A DNA stretch of 20,785 bases from JAGMCJ01 sp046761005 (lineage in GTDB: Archaea > Thermoplasmatota > Thermoplasmata > RBG-16-68-12 > JAGMCJ01), in contig JBHIFI010000030.1 of assembly GCA_046761005.1 (NCBI GenBank), positions 1 to 20,785 of the forward strand. Direction: 5' to 3'. The first letter of the stretch is position 1. Each line of letters begins with the position of its first letter. Below are positions 1 through 7,938 of the stretch, one piece after another. The notes under the pieces were generated by a model. The model was not told the origin of the DNA. It ran no database searches and saw only the letters and a program-made list of their open reading frames with translations. The position numbers were made by a program, and so were the translations under genes.

Positions 1-17
1 AATGATGGCTGAGGGAA

Positions 18-52
18 CCTTTATCAACAGGCAATCGATTTGCGTTGCGGAG
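18..52 (+). promoter_or_regulatory. Promoter and ribosome binding site of the first membrane protein
   Basis: A TATA-like box CCTTTATCAA at 18-27 lies about 26 bases before position 49, where GGAG (49-52) is followed after 8 bases by a TTG codon at 61. This gives a short leader that starts almost at the SD site. The same CCTTTATC box precedes the roadblock gene. The call is by eye. Confidence 0.45.
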
Positions 53-60
53 TGGATTTC

Positions 61-912
61 TTGTATGCGGAAACTAGACCCCCATCTGAGCAAGTGCAGC
101 TCCCTCCGGCCGTGAGAAGGCTTCACACACCTGCGGGCCTGAAATACGGAAGCTATGCAATGATGTTGAGCATTGTCTCATCGATTATCACATTCATCGC
201 CCTCTTCCCGCTTCTTCGGAGCATCGATTTCGAGTCTATCACCTCAGAGAATTTCTTTCAAGTTCTTGGAGGTCTATTGGCATTGCTGTGTATCCTGGGT
301 ATTCTTGGCCTTGTTGTCGTTATTTTCTATATTCTCCTTCTCTACGAGATGTATGTAGGCAGGAACGAGTTTGGAGAGAAGCACGCAACAAGAGTCCCCG
401 CGGCGCTGATATTGATCATATTGGGAGTGATTTTCTCCATCGTCGTACCAGGGATGGCAGGATTTGGAGCAGGGTACACAAGCGGCACCGAAGCAGAATA
501 CACAACTGATGCTGCAGAATTTAGGAATCAGGTTGCAATCAGCTCTGGGTTTGGTCTTGTCGGCACAGCGGCAATCACCCTAGGGTTGGTCTTCTTTCCT
601 CTTGAGCTGATAGCAAGAGAAAAGAGGTACCTTCTTTGGCTTGCATTTACCCTCACGATTCTGGCTAGCGTGATGGGATTCTTGATGACCATCATCTTAC
701 TTCCCTCCGAAGGGACCCTCGAACTGCAGGATGTGCTAACCCGGTCGACTTATTCCAGTATCTTTTCAGCCTTCAGCATCTTCGGCACGGTAGTCATGTT
801 TCTCGCATATCGTGTGACGAGAGCAAGAATCCTCGAAGGTGAAATCTTACCGGTCCGTGTACCAGTAGCTCAGCCACCACCACCGAGCGCTCCTCCCCCT
901 GGGTGGGGCTAG
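61..912 (+). CDS. Polytopic membrane protein of unknown function with a proline-rich tail
   Basis: I do not recognise the family. The protein (283 residues from TTG 61) has a short charged N-terminus, then about six hydrophobic segments. These include a pair near residues 35-57 and 66-94, one around 112-135, one around 164-185, one near 190-213, and a last one near 232-252. The C-terminus is a proline-rich tail ending in a run of prolines and GWG, presumably cytoplasmic. The frame is open back to base 13, after an in-frame TGA at 10-12. A TTG at 40 and a GTG at 52 would lengthen the protein, but only TTG 61 has an SD site (GGAG, 8-base spacing) and a well-placed TATA box. It is convergent with the MscS gene, 36 bases apart. 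It could be a small-molecule transporter-like or purely structural membrane protein; no catalytic motif is visible. Confidence 0.8.
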   Translation: MYAETRPPSEQVQLPPAVRRLHTPAGLKYGSYAMMLSIVSSIITFIALFPLLRSIDFESITSENFFQVLGGLLALLCILGILGLVVVIFYILLLYEMYVGRNEFGEKHATRVPAALILIILGVIFSIVVPGMAGFGAGYTSGTEAEYTTDAAEFRNQVAISSGFGLVGTAAITLGLVFFPLELIAREKRYLLWLAFTLTILASVMGFLMTIILLPSEGTLELQDVLTRSTYSSIFSAFSIFGTVVMFLAYRVTRARILEGEILPVRVPVAQPPPPSAPPPGWG

Positions 913-921
913 AGAAACTTA

Positions 922-936
922 CCCGATGGATTCGGG
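922..936. terminator. Small hairpin between two convergent genes
   Basis: CCCGA (922-926), a five-base loop, then TCGGG (932-936) make a perfect 5-bp stem in the 36-base gap between two convergent stop codons. There is no T-run, and archaeal termination usually depends on T-rich tracts rather than hairpins, so the role as a shared terminator is a guess. Confidence 0.25.
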
Positions 937-948
937 GAATAGGGGGAG

Positions 949-2460
949 CTACTCCTCTTTCCTGATATAGACATCTCTGCTCGGGAAAGGACTCACTATT
1001 CCCTCACGCCTGAACGCCTTCTCTATCAGCTCACGAATCTCGCCGGCAAACCTGTTACGCTTGTCGGCATCGTCTATCCAGAGCTTCATCTTCATTATCA
1101 ATGCAGAATCCCCGAATTCCTCGACTCTAGCGTAGGGTTGTTTTCCTTCCTCCTTGATGACGTGAGGATGACTTCTGGCCGCTGCAACCATGACACCCTT
1201 CACCTTGTCTATGTCCGAGTTATAATCAACACCGATGACCAGGCTTAGGCGGTAGGCAAGATCGGGTTCCACTATGTTTACAACCATCTCTCTCGCAATC
1301 TTGTTGTTGGGAACCACCAGCATCTTGTGGGCGGATCTGTGATATAATCTCGTGGATCTCAATCCAATCTTCTCGATTCTGCATCTCTTCCCATCGATTT
1401 CTATCAGATCACCCTCCTTGAAGGGCCTGTCGATAAGCAGAAACATACCGCTGAAAAAATTGGAGAGGCTCTCCTGCGCAGCGAAGGCTATCGCGATTCC
1501 AAGCACGCCCATGCCCGCCAGGAAAGCGGTTATGTCCATTCCAAGAACCGATGCTATGGCCGCAATGCCAGAAACGAATATTATTATGCCCCCAATCTTC
1601 CTGACTACGGGGATGAGGATGTCATCTATCTTGGTCTCAGTTTTCTTGGCTATCGTTGCTCCATAGTAGATAATCACTCCCGCGAAAATCCTGTAGGCAA
1701 GCCAAGTAATGAGAATGACAACGAGGATTCCATAGACTGTCCCGATTGGCGACATAACGTCAGGGCCCAAGCCCAAGATGGAAAGCGAGGAAATGAGTCC
1801 ATAGGCCACGATTATCACGAAAAGCGGAAGACGCATAATGTGCCAGACGAGATCGTCCAACTCTGTCTTGGTTTTCCTCCCCACGCGCTTTACGGCGGGA
1901 TCGACGAGCAATATGACGAAGGCCGCGATCCCTGCCCATATGAGTATACTGATAACGAACGTCATCAATCTTTCATTGAAGGGAGGGGGAAGTGGGTTGT
2001 ACCATATTCCAAGAATCTTGTTCTCGGGCGGGACCACAATCGGCGTAGCAAGGAAGTTGACTCGAGCGGTTCTTTCGTCTGATTCATTGACCGTCCTATC
2101 AGCAGCAAGCGAAACATTCAACCAGACAAAGAACTCAACGCTCATCTGATCCACCCCCTTAGCGGATTCGACATCGAGCGTAACATTCCCGGAGTCGTCG
2201 GGCTTTATGACGTGGTATGTCGGACGCAGAGATGCAGACCAGTCCTCCCCGCTCAAAGGACTTCCAGAGGCAACTAGAAGTATGCTCGATTCGTTCTTAT
2301 TATAAACGAGCCATTTGAAGGTCACCTTTTCTCCAGCTTCCAGGTCCTTCTCATAAATGTCAACCTCATAAACCTCCGCTAAGTCCTGAGCGATAACTTG
2401 TGTACAGAAGGATACTACAAGTAACCCCACCAGGAACAACAACAGAGCTTTTCGAATCAA
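949..2460 (-). CDS. MscS-family mechanosensitive channel with signal peptide and extracytoplasmic domain
   Basis: Small-conductance mechanosensitive channel, a pore that opens under membrane tension to release solutes on hypo-osmotic shock. The protein has 503 residues. Residues 1-25 form a signal peptide (hydrophobic core LLLFLVGLLVVSF, cleavage near AQ). Residues 26-145 form a beta-rich extracytoplasmic domain with several Asn-x-Ser/Thr sites, resembling NEW3/CARDB-type folds. Membrane segments follow at about 165-186, 210-232, 240-268 and 288-340. The pore helix and MscS beta-domain signature run from about 312 to 395: glycine/alanine-rich AFLAGMGVLGIAIAFAAQE, then FSGMFLLIDRPFKEGD and VVPNNKI. 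The cytoplasmic alpha/beta domain ends at 503. The start is TTG 2460, with SD GAGGTG upstream and a TATA box. The gene stands alone, convergent with the preceding membrane protein. The MscS assignment is strong; the role of the N-terminal domain is unknown. Confidence 0.93.
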   Translation of the reverse strand: MIRKALLLFLVGLLVVSFCTQVIAQDLAEVYEVDIYEKDLEAGEKVTFKWLVYNKNESSILLVASGSPLSGEDWSASLRPTYHVIKPDDSGNVTLDVESAKGVDQMSVEFFVWLNVSLAADRTVNESDERTARVNFLATPIVVPPENKILGIWYNPLPPPFNERLMTFVISILIWAGIAAFVILLVDPAVKRVGRKTKTELDDLVWHIMRLPLFVIIVAYGLISSLSILGLGPDVMSPIGTVYGILVVILITWLAYRIFAGVIIYYGATIAKKTETKIDDILIPVVRKIGGIIIFVSGIAAIASVLGMDITAFLAGMGVLGIAIAFAAQESLSNFFSGMFLLIDRPFKEGDLIEIDGKRCRIEKIGLRSTRLYHRSAHKMLVVPNNKIAREMVVNIVEPDLAYRLSLVIGVDYNSDIDKVKGVMVAAARSHPHVIKEEGKQPYARVEEFGDSALIMKMKLWIDDADKRNRFAGEIRELIEKAFRREGIVSPFPSRDVYIRKEE

Positions 2461-2465
2461 GGTTC

Positions 2466-2500
2466 CCCACCTCAGTTGAAAAAGTGATTGCCGTATAAAA
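2466..2500 (-). promoter_or_regulatory. Promoter and SD of the MscS gene
   Basis: On the minus strand TTTTATA (2500-2494) is followed about 25 bases later by GAGGTGG (2473-2467), and then by TTG 2460. The leader is predicted to be only some 10-15 bases. The SD is what supports the TTG start and gives an intact signal peptide. Confidence 0.55.
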
Positions 2501-2833
2501 CCTATTTGCTCAATTTCCGGTCTTGGACTGGAGATGTGGAAGAAGACCAGGATGTCTCTTGTAGATGACCGCGGATGTCAGAGCACACAAATCACTAGAT
2601 AGAAGAATCCCCTCGACAGGAAAGCAAATCACCGTATCACAAAGAGCGTTTTCATAAGCCGCCCATGGTAGTCGATATTCTTCTCTCTCCTTCTCCATAA
2701 CGTTGCACATGAGACTTCCCAAACCTCTCTCCGTTCAACCCGCCGCAAGAAAATGGGCCTTCAAAACAAGTAAAAGTGAACGAATGCTCGGTCCCGAACT
2801 CGCGAGGGATTTCTCCTAGCCGAGATTCGCAAA
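2501..2833. other. Gene-poor spacer between mscS and carA
   Basis: About 330 bases without a gene I can support. A 70-codon minus-strand frame (2510-2722) exists, but it has no convincing SD, no recognisable motif and a composition unlike its neighbours. It may be chance or a relic. I see no tRNA, repeat or terminator here. Confidence 0.4.
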
Positions 2834-2870
2834 GCTAAAATGCGAGAAGTGCTATCCCTCAAAGGTCATC
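2834..2870 (+). promoter_or_regulatory. Weak promoter and SD of carAB
   Basis: GCTAAAAT at 2834-2841 is a poor TATA match, but it sits the right distance (about 25 bases) before a short leader. AAAGGTCATC (2861-2870) differs by one base from the strong GGTGATC anti-SD complement and ends 3 bases before ATG 2874. Confidence 0.3.
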
Positions 2871-2873
2871 CCG

Positions 2874-3959
2874 ATGAAAGGGCTCCTCGTACTCGAAGAC
2901 GGAACGGTCCTCGAGGGTGTCTCTTTTGGTGCGAGAAGAACCGCCTACGGAGAGATTGTTTTCAACACAAACATGACTGGCTATTGTGAGGCCCTGACAG
3001 ATCCTTCATACCGAGGTCAGATTCTGATGATGACCTACCCGCTAGTGGGAAACTACGGAATAGACCCATCGACATTTGAATCCCCAAGGATTCAACCCGG
3101 TGCCTTCGTTGTCAGGGAGTTTTGCAGCACCCCCTCACACCGCACTTCCAAGATGGACCTTCACCAGTTTCTTGTCAAGAATGGCACTCCGGGTATTTCG
3201 AACGTGGATACTCGGATGCTCACTGTCAAGATAAGAGAGCATGGAACAATGAAGGCGGCGGTTTCCACAATTAGAAATCCCGACCCAAAGGAGATTCTTG
3301 ATCGAGTCATAGAGATGGAGCATCCCACGAAAAGCAATCTTGTCTCGGATGTAAGCTGCAGAAGAAGGTATAGTTACGGACATCCTGAAGGGAAAAGAGT
3401 AGTCCTGATTGATTGCGGGGTGAAGAGGAGCATAATCAGCAACCTTGCTTCACGAGTGGAAGTGATAAGAGTACCCTATGACATATCCGCTGAGAAAGTG
3501 CTCGAATTTGAGCCGGATGGAATCCTCATCTCGAACGGTCCAGGAGATCCCGCTCATCCCGTTTTGATGAAAAAGACGGCCCGGACAATTAAGCGTCTTG
3601 TGAGAAAGATACCGATTATGGGCGTATGTCTGGGACACCAGTTGCTCGCACTATCTTTCGGAACTGAAACATTCAAGCTCAAGTTCGGCCATAGGGGAGG
3701 CAATCACCCCGTCATTGATCGGAAGAGCGGGAAGGTGAGGATAACTTCACAGAATCACGGTTTCGCGGTGAGCGATAGAACTCCGAGAGAACTCGAGGTG
3801 ACGGAAAAGAATCTCAATGACAGCACGATAGAAGCACTGCAGCACAAGAACCTTCCCATATTCTCTGTTCAATATCATCCAGAAGCCTCTCCCGGACCGC
3901 ATGATAGTCTGAACCTCTTCGACCGATTCTCAGAAATGGTGGGGGCTGAGCTTGCCTAG
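2874..3959 (+). CDS. carA: Carbamoyl phosphate synthetase small (glutaminase) subunit
   Basis: CarA hydrolyses glutamine and channels ammonia to CarB, which makes carbamoyl phosphate for pyrimidine and arginine synthesis in the cytoplasm. The protein has 361 residues, normal for the family. The N-terminal CPSase small-chain domain occupies residues 1 to about 135 and includes GEIVFNTNMTGYCEALTDPS. The class I glutamine amidotransferase domain runs from about 175 to 355. The nucleophile is Cys252 in GVCLGHQ, and the rest of the triad is His335 and Glu337 in QYHPEASPGP; the oxyanion region is SNGPGDP (220-226). ATG 2874 is the only sensible start because the protein begins directly at the first beta strand. 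The last 8 bases overlap the start of carB, so translational coupling is likely. Confidence 0.97.
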   Translation: MKGLLVLEDGTVLEGVSFGARRTAYGEIVFNTNMTGYCEALTDPSYRGQILMMTYPLVGNYGIDPSTFESPRIQPGAFVVREFCSTPSHRTSKMDLHQFLVKNGTPGISNVDTRMLTVKIREHGTMKAAVSTIRNPDPKEILDRVIEMEHPTKSNLVSDVSCRRRYSYGHPEGKRVVLIDCGVKRSIISNLASRVEVIRVPYDISAEKVLEFEPDGILISNGPGDPAHPVLMKKTARTIKRLVRKIPIMGVCLGHQLLALSFGTETFKLKFGHRGGNHPVIDRKSGKVRITSQNHGFAVSDRTPRELEVTEKNLNDSTIEALQHKNLPIFSVQYHPEASPGPHDSLNLFDRFSEMVGAELA

Positions 3960-6900
3960 CGATCTCAGAAGAATCATGGTAATTGGCTCTGGACCGATTG
4001 CGATAGGACAGGCCGCAGAGTTCGATTACTCAGGTTCTCAAGCGGTCAGGTCATTGAAAGAGGAGGGCTATGAAACGATACTTGTCAACTCGAATCCCGC
4101 CACAATACAAACCGAGGTTGACATGGCTGATGTTGTCTATATTGAGCCGCTGACGACCGAGTTTCTCAAGAAAATCATCGAGAAAGAAAGGCCTAATGGC
4201 CTACTCGCGGGTATGGGTGGACAGACTGCTCTGAACCTCTGCTCAGAGCTTGCTGAGCATGGAATCCTGGAAAAATATGGTGTTCAAATTCTGGGAACAA
4301 GTCTAGAAGCCATACGCATATCTGAAGACAGGGATGCATTCCGAAGCCTGATGAAATCTATAGGGGAGCCGATTCCGGAGAGTGAGGCATGCAAATCCGT
4401 CGAGGGAGCTCTAAAGATCGCAGAGAAACTGGGTTTTCCCTTGATTGTGAGGCCTGCCTACACCCTTGGTGGCACAGGGAGCGGAATCGCGAGAGATGAG
4501 GATGAGCTCAAAAGGACCGTAGCTCTTGGAATTCACTATTCTAGGATAAAGCAAGTCCTCGTCGAGGAAGGTGTTTTTGGATGGAAGGAGTTCGAGTATG
4601 AAGTCATGAGGGACTCGGCGGACAACTGCATAATCGTCTGCAATATGGAGAACTTGGACCCCATGGGATTTCATACTGGCGAGAGCATCGTTGTTGCCCC
4701 CGCTCAAACGCTTACGGATGTGGAGCACCAGCGACTTAGGACTTCTGCAATCAAGATAATCAGAGGACTGAAAATAGAGGGAGGCTGTAACATCCAATTC
4801 GCGGTAAACCAGAGGACTGGAGATTATAGGGTCATCGAAGTGAACCCTCGTGTCTCCCGTTCGTCAGCACTCGCCTCCAAAGCAACTGGCTATCCGATAG
4901 CGAAAGTTGCAGCAAAAATAGCTCTTGGAATGACACTCGATCGTATCAGAAACCCAGTGACATCAAGAACCTATGCCGCTTTTGAACCCACACTGGACTA
5001 TGTGGTAACCAAGATTCCTCGCTGGCCCTTTGACAAGTTTCAATCAGCGGATCCCTACATAGGCACTCAGATGAAATCCACGGGAGAGGTGATGGCAATC
5101 GGCAGATGTTTGGAGGAGTCCCTTTTCAAGGCGGTACGGTCTCTCGACATAGGAATGAGTCGTTTTGGAAGACTTGATTTTGATAGCAAAGTCCTAGAGG
5201 AAGAACTGCGGAACCCCACAGACAAACGTCTTTTCGCCATCGCCGAGGCGCTGAGGCGAAGAATCCCCACTCGCCGAATAGCGGACCTTACGAAATGGGA
5301 TGAATTCTTCATAGAGAAAATCAAGAACATAGTGAAAATGGAAGCCAGACTTCGAAGGGGTGATGTAAAGGCCATCCGAGGTGCGAAGAAGATGGGCTTT
5401 GGTGATGCAACGATAGCACGGATGTCCGGCCTCTCAGAGGATGAAGTTCGCAAGAGAAGATGTGAGGTCACATACAAGATGGTCGACACCTGTGGGGGAG
5501 AATTCCAGGCCGCAACTCCCTATTTCTACTCAACCTTCGACAGCGAGTGCGAGCTGACATCCCTCACAAAAAGGAAGGTCCTTGTAATAGGAAGCGGACC
5601 CATAAGGATAGGGCAGGGGATAGAGTTCGACACCTGCTGTGTTCAAGCCATCATGGCACTGAAAGAAGAGGGAATTACAGCAATCATAATAAACAACAAC
5701 CCTGAAACGGTTTCAACTGATTATGACATCTCTGACAGGCTCTTCTTCGAGCCCTTAACACTGGAAGATGTCGCTAACGTCATAGAGAAAGAGAAGCCGG
5801 ATGGCGTCATTCTCCAGTTCGGGGGACAGACCTCAATCAACCTGGCACTTCCCCTCGAGAATTACCTGAAGAAGAGTGGGCTCAAGACCAAGATACTTGG
5901 CACATCTCCCAAGAGTATAAACATAAGCGAGGACAGAGAGCTCTTCCGTACCCTCATGAGAAGACTTGGAATTATGCAGCCCGAAGCGGCAACAGGCTTT
6001 TCTTTCGACGAGGTCAGAGATATAGCACGGGAAATGGGCTATCCAGTCCTTGTCAGGCCCAGTTATGTTCTCGGCGGAAGGGGGATGGAGATAGTTCATG
6101 ATGAGGCGGAATTGCGAACTTTTATGAAAGAGGCGGTAAAGATAACTAGAGGTCACCCAGTAATAGTCGACAAGTTTCTCGACGACGCAATTGAGATTGA
6201 TGTTGATGCCATCTCAGACGGAAAGGATGTCTTCATATCAGGCGTTCAGGAGCACATAGAGGAAGCGGGTGTTCATTCCGGCGACGCAATGTGCGTCCTC
6301 CCCCCTCAAACATTATCTAAGGGAGTGCAGGATGAGATAGTGCAGCTGACTGGGAAAATCTGCAAGGCTCTTGATGTAATCGGCCTCGTAAACCTGCAAC
6401 TTGCAGTGAAGGACGGTCTTGTCCATATTCTTGAGGCGAATTTACGGGCGAGCAGATCCGTTCCATATGTATCAAAAGCAATCGGTGTTCCCCTCTCAAA
6501 GATAGCCACAAAAGTCACGGTTGGGAGAAGTTTGAGAGAGCTCGGATACGTGGGTCTTGCTCGGATAAGTGGAGTAGCCGTCAAGGCTCCTGTCTTTCCC
6601 TTCCAGAAGCTGAAAGGTGTCGATTCGATTCTCGGTCCTGAGATGAAATCCACGGGAGAGGTGATGGGCATCGATAAGTCTGCGGGGAAAGCATTCTATA
6701 AGGCAATAGTCGCAGCGGGAAACAATCTGTCCACCCAAGGAAGCGTGTACATTACGGTCAGGGATGAGGACAAACCCAAAATCGTTCCCATCGCGAGAAG
6801 ATTGAGCAACTTAGGGTGGAAGATATATGCGACCCGCGGAACTTCTTCTGTTCTCAGGACTGCTGGGGTGGAAGCAAAGACAGTCTACAGGATAAGAGAG

Positions 6901-7155
6901 AATAAGAGCCCAACAGCAATAGGCTTGATGAGAGATGGTATGGTGGACCTTGTAATCAATACACCCTCGAAGGAATCCGGCCCAAGACGAGACGGATATA
7001 TGATGAGAAGGCTAGCGATAGATCTCAACATTTCATTCGTAACCAGAATCGAGGGTGCTAGAATAATTGCGGAAGCTGCCGAATTGGTCTCACGAGAAGA
7101 GGTTGATGTAATCTCGCTACAGAGGTTCCATGAGCTGCAATCCGCAGATTCCTAA
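3952..7155 (+). CDS. carB: Carbamoyl phosphate synthetase large subunit
   Basis: CarB makes carbamoyl phosphate from bicarbonate, ammonia and two ATP. The 1067-residue chain is undivided, unlike the split CarB of some methanogens. The two homologous synthetase halves begin with the same fold signature: IMVIGSGPIAIGQAAEFDYSG near residue 8, and VLVIGSGPIRIGQGIEFD near residue 542. Each half carries an ATP-grasp with a glycine loop (RPAYTLGGTGSGIA and RPSYVLGGRGMEIV) and a metal-binding EVNPR or EANLR stretch. The last 135 residues or so form the MGS-like regulatory domain (YATRGTSSVLR). The start is taken as TTG 3952, with GGTG 10 bases upstream and an 8-base overlap with carA. ATG 3976 has no SD and would cut the first strand. 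It ends 48 bases before the convergent zinc-finger gene. Confidence 0.97.
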   Translation: MPSDLRRIMVIGSGPIAIGQAAEFDYSGSQAVRSLKEEGYETILVNSNPATIQTEVDMADVVYIEPLTTEFLKKIIEKERPNGLLAGMGGQTALNLCSELAEHGILEKYGVQILGTSLEAIRISEDRDAFRSLMKSIGEPIPESEACKSVEGALKIAEKLGFPLIVRPAYTLGGTGSGIARDEDELKRTVALGIHYSRIKQVLVEEGVFGWKEFEYEVMRDSADNCIIVCNMENLDPMGFHTGESIVVAPAQTLTDVEHQRLRTSAIKIIRGLKIEGGCNIQFAVNQRTGDYRVIEVNPRVSRSSALASKATGYPIAKVAAKIALGMTLDRIRNPVTSRTYAAFEPTLDYVVTKIPRWPFDKFQSADPYIGTQMKSTGEVMAIGRCLEESLFKAVRSLDIGMSRFGRLDFDSKVLEEELRNPTDKRLFAIAEALRRRIPTRRIADLTKWDEFFIEKIKNIVKMEARLRRGDVKAIRGAKKMGFGDATIARMSGLSEDEVRKRRCEVTYKMVDTCGGEFQAATPYFYSTFDSECELTSLTKRKVLVIGSGPIRIGQGIEFDTCCVQAIMALKEEGITAIIINNNPETVSTDYDISDRLFFEPLTLEDVANVIEKEKPDGVILQFGGQTSINLALPLENYLKKSGLKTKILGTSPKSINISEDRELFRTLMRRLGIMQPEAATGFSFDEVRDIAREMGYPVLVRPSYVLGGRGMEIVHDEAELRTFMKEAVKITRGHPVIVDKFLDDAIEIDVDAISDGKDVFISGVQEHIEEAGVHSGDAMCVLPPQTLSKGVQDEIVQLTGKICKALDVIGLVNLQLAVKDGLVHILEANLRASRSVPYVSKAIGVPLSKIATKVTVGRSLRELGYVGLARISGVAVKAPVFPFQKLKGVDSILGPEMKSTGEVMGIDKSAGKAFYKAIVAAGNNLSTQGSVYITVRDEDKPKIVPIARRLSNLGWKIYATRGTSSVLRTAGVEAKTVYRIRENKSPTAIGLMRDGMVDLVINTPSKESGPRRDGYMMRRLAIDLNISFVTRIEGARIIAEAAELVSREEVDVISLQRFHELQSADS

Positions 7156-7202
7156 AATCCCTTTGGTGCGTGTGGAATCTACGATGCGAGAGTGGCATCC
7201 AG

Positions 7203-7355
7203 CTACGCAGAAGGTTCTTCATGTTTGGTCTCCTCTTTCGAACGAGGGTGCACCTTCTCAAAGTGATCAACCACGTTCTCTGGCCTTGCAGTTACTCCGC
7301 ATACGGGACACTTCTTTGCTTCTCCTATACTCCTCCGCATGTCAAAGAAGGACAT
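7203..7355 (-). CDS. Small C2H2-type zinc-finger protein, 50 residues
   Basis: A very short gene that escapes length-based gene calling. The translation is 50 residues from ATG 7355, or 45 from ATG 7340. The core reads CPVCGVTARPENVVDHFEKV followed by His-Pro: two cysteines spaced C-x2-C, then 11 residues, then His-x4-His, a single zinc finger. A basic segment (MRRSIGEAKK) precedes it and a charged, glutamate-rich tail follows. An in-frame TGA immediately before ATG 7355 closes the frame upstream. I see no SD for either ATG. From memory, tiny proteins of this CPxCG...ARPEN...H type recur in Thermoplasmatota, but their function is unknown; nucleic-acid binding is the natural guess. It is convergent with carB, with 47 bases between the stops. 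Confidence 0.75.
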   Translation of the reverse strand: MSFFDMRRSIGEAKKCPVCGVTARPENVVDHFEKVHPRSKEETKHEEPSA

Positions 7356-7507
7356 TCATTGGATTTGGAGATTTCTCAGGTGCTGCGAGAACTATCCTTT
7401 TTTTCCGAGAGTCGATAGAGCCACAAATAATTCCTTGTTCTGTTTTCGATTAGAGAATAGCCTTGACTACACTCGAAACGGAGATACCCATTCTAGGACA
7501 TAAACAG

Positions 7508-7542
7508 AAAAAAGTGGCCGTCCAGAGAGAGACTGAACGGCC
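7508..7542 (-). terminator. Intrinsic-terminator-like hairpin with U6 tract
   Basis: Minus-strand arms GGCCGTTCAG (7542-7533) and CTGGACGGCC (7525-7516) pair over ten positions with one G-U wobble, around a seven-base loop TCTCTCT. AC and then six T (7513-7508) follow. On the plus strand the wobble becomes a C-A mismatch and no T-run follows, so the element points to minus-strand transcription. Hairpin terminators are not the main archaeal mechanism, though the U-tract alone could act. Confidence 0.5.
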
Positions 7543-7570
7543 CTGTTGTGGAGGGATGCTTAGCTAAGCA
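7508..7570 (-). ncRNA. Candidate small RNA of about 63 nt with terminator hairpin
   Basis: On the minus strand a TATA-like CTTTATGTA (7600-7592) lies about 26 bases before 7570. There a perfect 14-base palindrome TGCTTAGCTAAGCA begins (7570-7557), able to form a 5-bp stem with an AGCT loop. An unpaired stretch TCCCTCCACAACAG follows, containing CCTCC, complementary to SD sequences. It ends in a 10-bp hairpin plus six U at 7542-7508. Promoter spacing, 5' hairpin, unpaired seed and terminator in this order fit a small RNA. No expression evidence is available and the family is not recognised. Confidence 0.35.
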
Positions 7571-7938
7571 GTCTGTAATACTCAAACGTTCTACATAAAG
7601 CTTTCTTTGTGATTGGGCCACCGACTGAAGTTCATCGCATTTCACTATGTTAGCCTTAAAGGACGTTAAGAAAAAATCAGTAACTTCTCACAACTGATAT
7701 CATCCGGACAATCGTTTGCACAGTACGATGTCTTGGATCCTCTAGAGAATCAGAAGATATAGGTGTCCCATTTTAGGACTTCGCTTTCGTGCATAGTTAG
7801 ATCGAAAATAGAGGAGGAAGTCTTCCCAGAAAAATATGGCATGGAATCACTTCATAGGCGATCGTAATCGTTTGCGCGCTCGTCCTAGATTCAGCTTCGG
7901 CAGATCGGAGAATAGGAGCATCGAACGTCAAATGGAAG

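Larger units (their letters stand above)
7356..7938. other. Long spacer between the zinc-finger and TRAM genes
   Basis: About 580 bases with no reading frame I would defend on either strand. It holds the hairpin with U-tract and the small-RNA candidate at 7508-7570, described separately. The rest (7623-7938), downstream of the TRAM stop on the minus strand, shows no tRNA cloverleaf, no SRP or RNase P core motif and no direct repeat that I can see. It may be a long untranslated tail or an untranslated RNA. Confidence 0.5.

Noticed and set aside
930..948. Similarity between CGGGGAATAGGGGG here and the minus strand of the last 20 bases of the window
   Set aside because: A 13-14 base match with an indel is expected by chance when comparing both strands of 20 kb, and no inverted-repeat or transposon ends accompany it.
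2510..2722. A 70-codon minus-strand frame between mscS and carA
   Set aside because: Starts at a TTG with no properly spaced SD, has no recognisable domain, and its composition does not look coding. A relic or orphan gene cannot be excluded.
7130..7453. A 107-codon plus-strand frame after carB
   Set aside because: It overlaps the end of carB and lies antisense to the zinc-finger gene, whose Cys/His motif is far more convincing.
7557..7570. The 14-base palindrome TGCTTAGCTAAGCA as an independent operator or recombination site
   Set aside because: A palindrome of this length is expected about once by chance in a window of this size; it is of interest only together with the neighbouring hairpin.
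7805..7830. A GAGGAGGAAGTC stretch resembling the conserved core of RNase P RNA
   Set aside because: None of the other conserved blocks (distal core and 3' GGCTTA-type end) can be found nearby on either strand, so the match is taken as chance.
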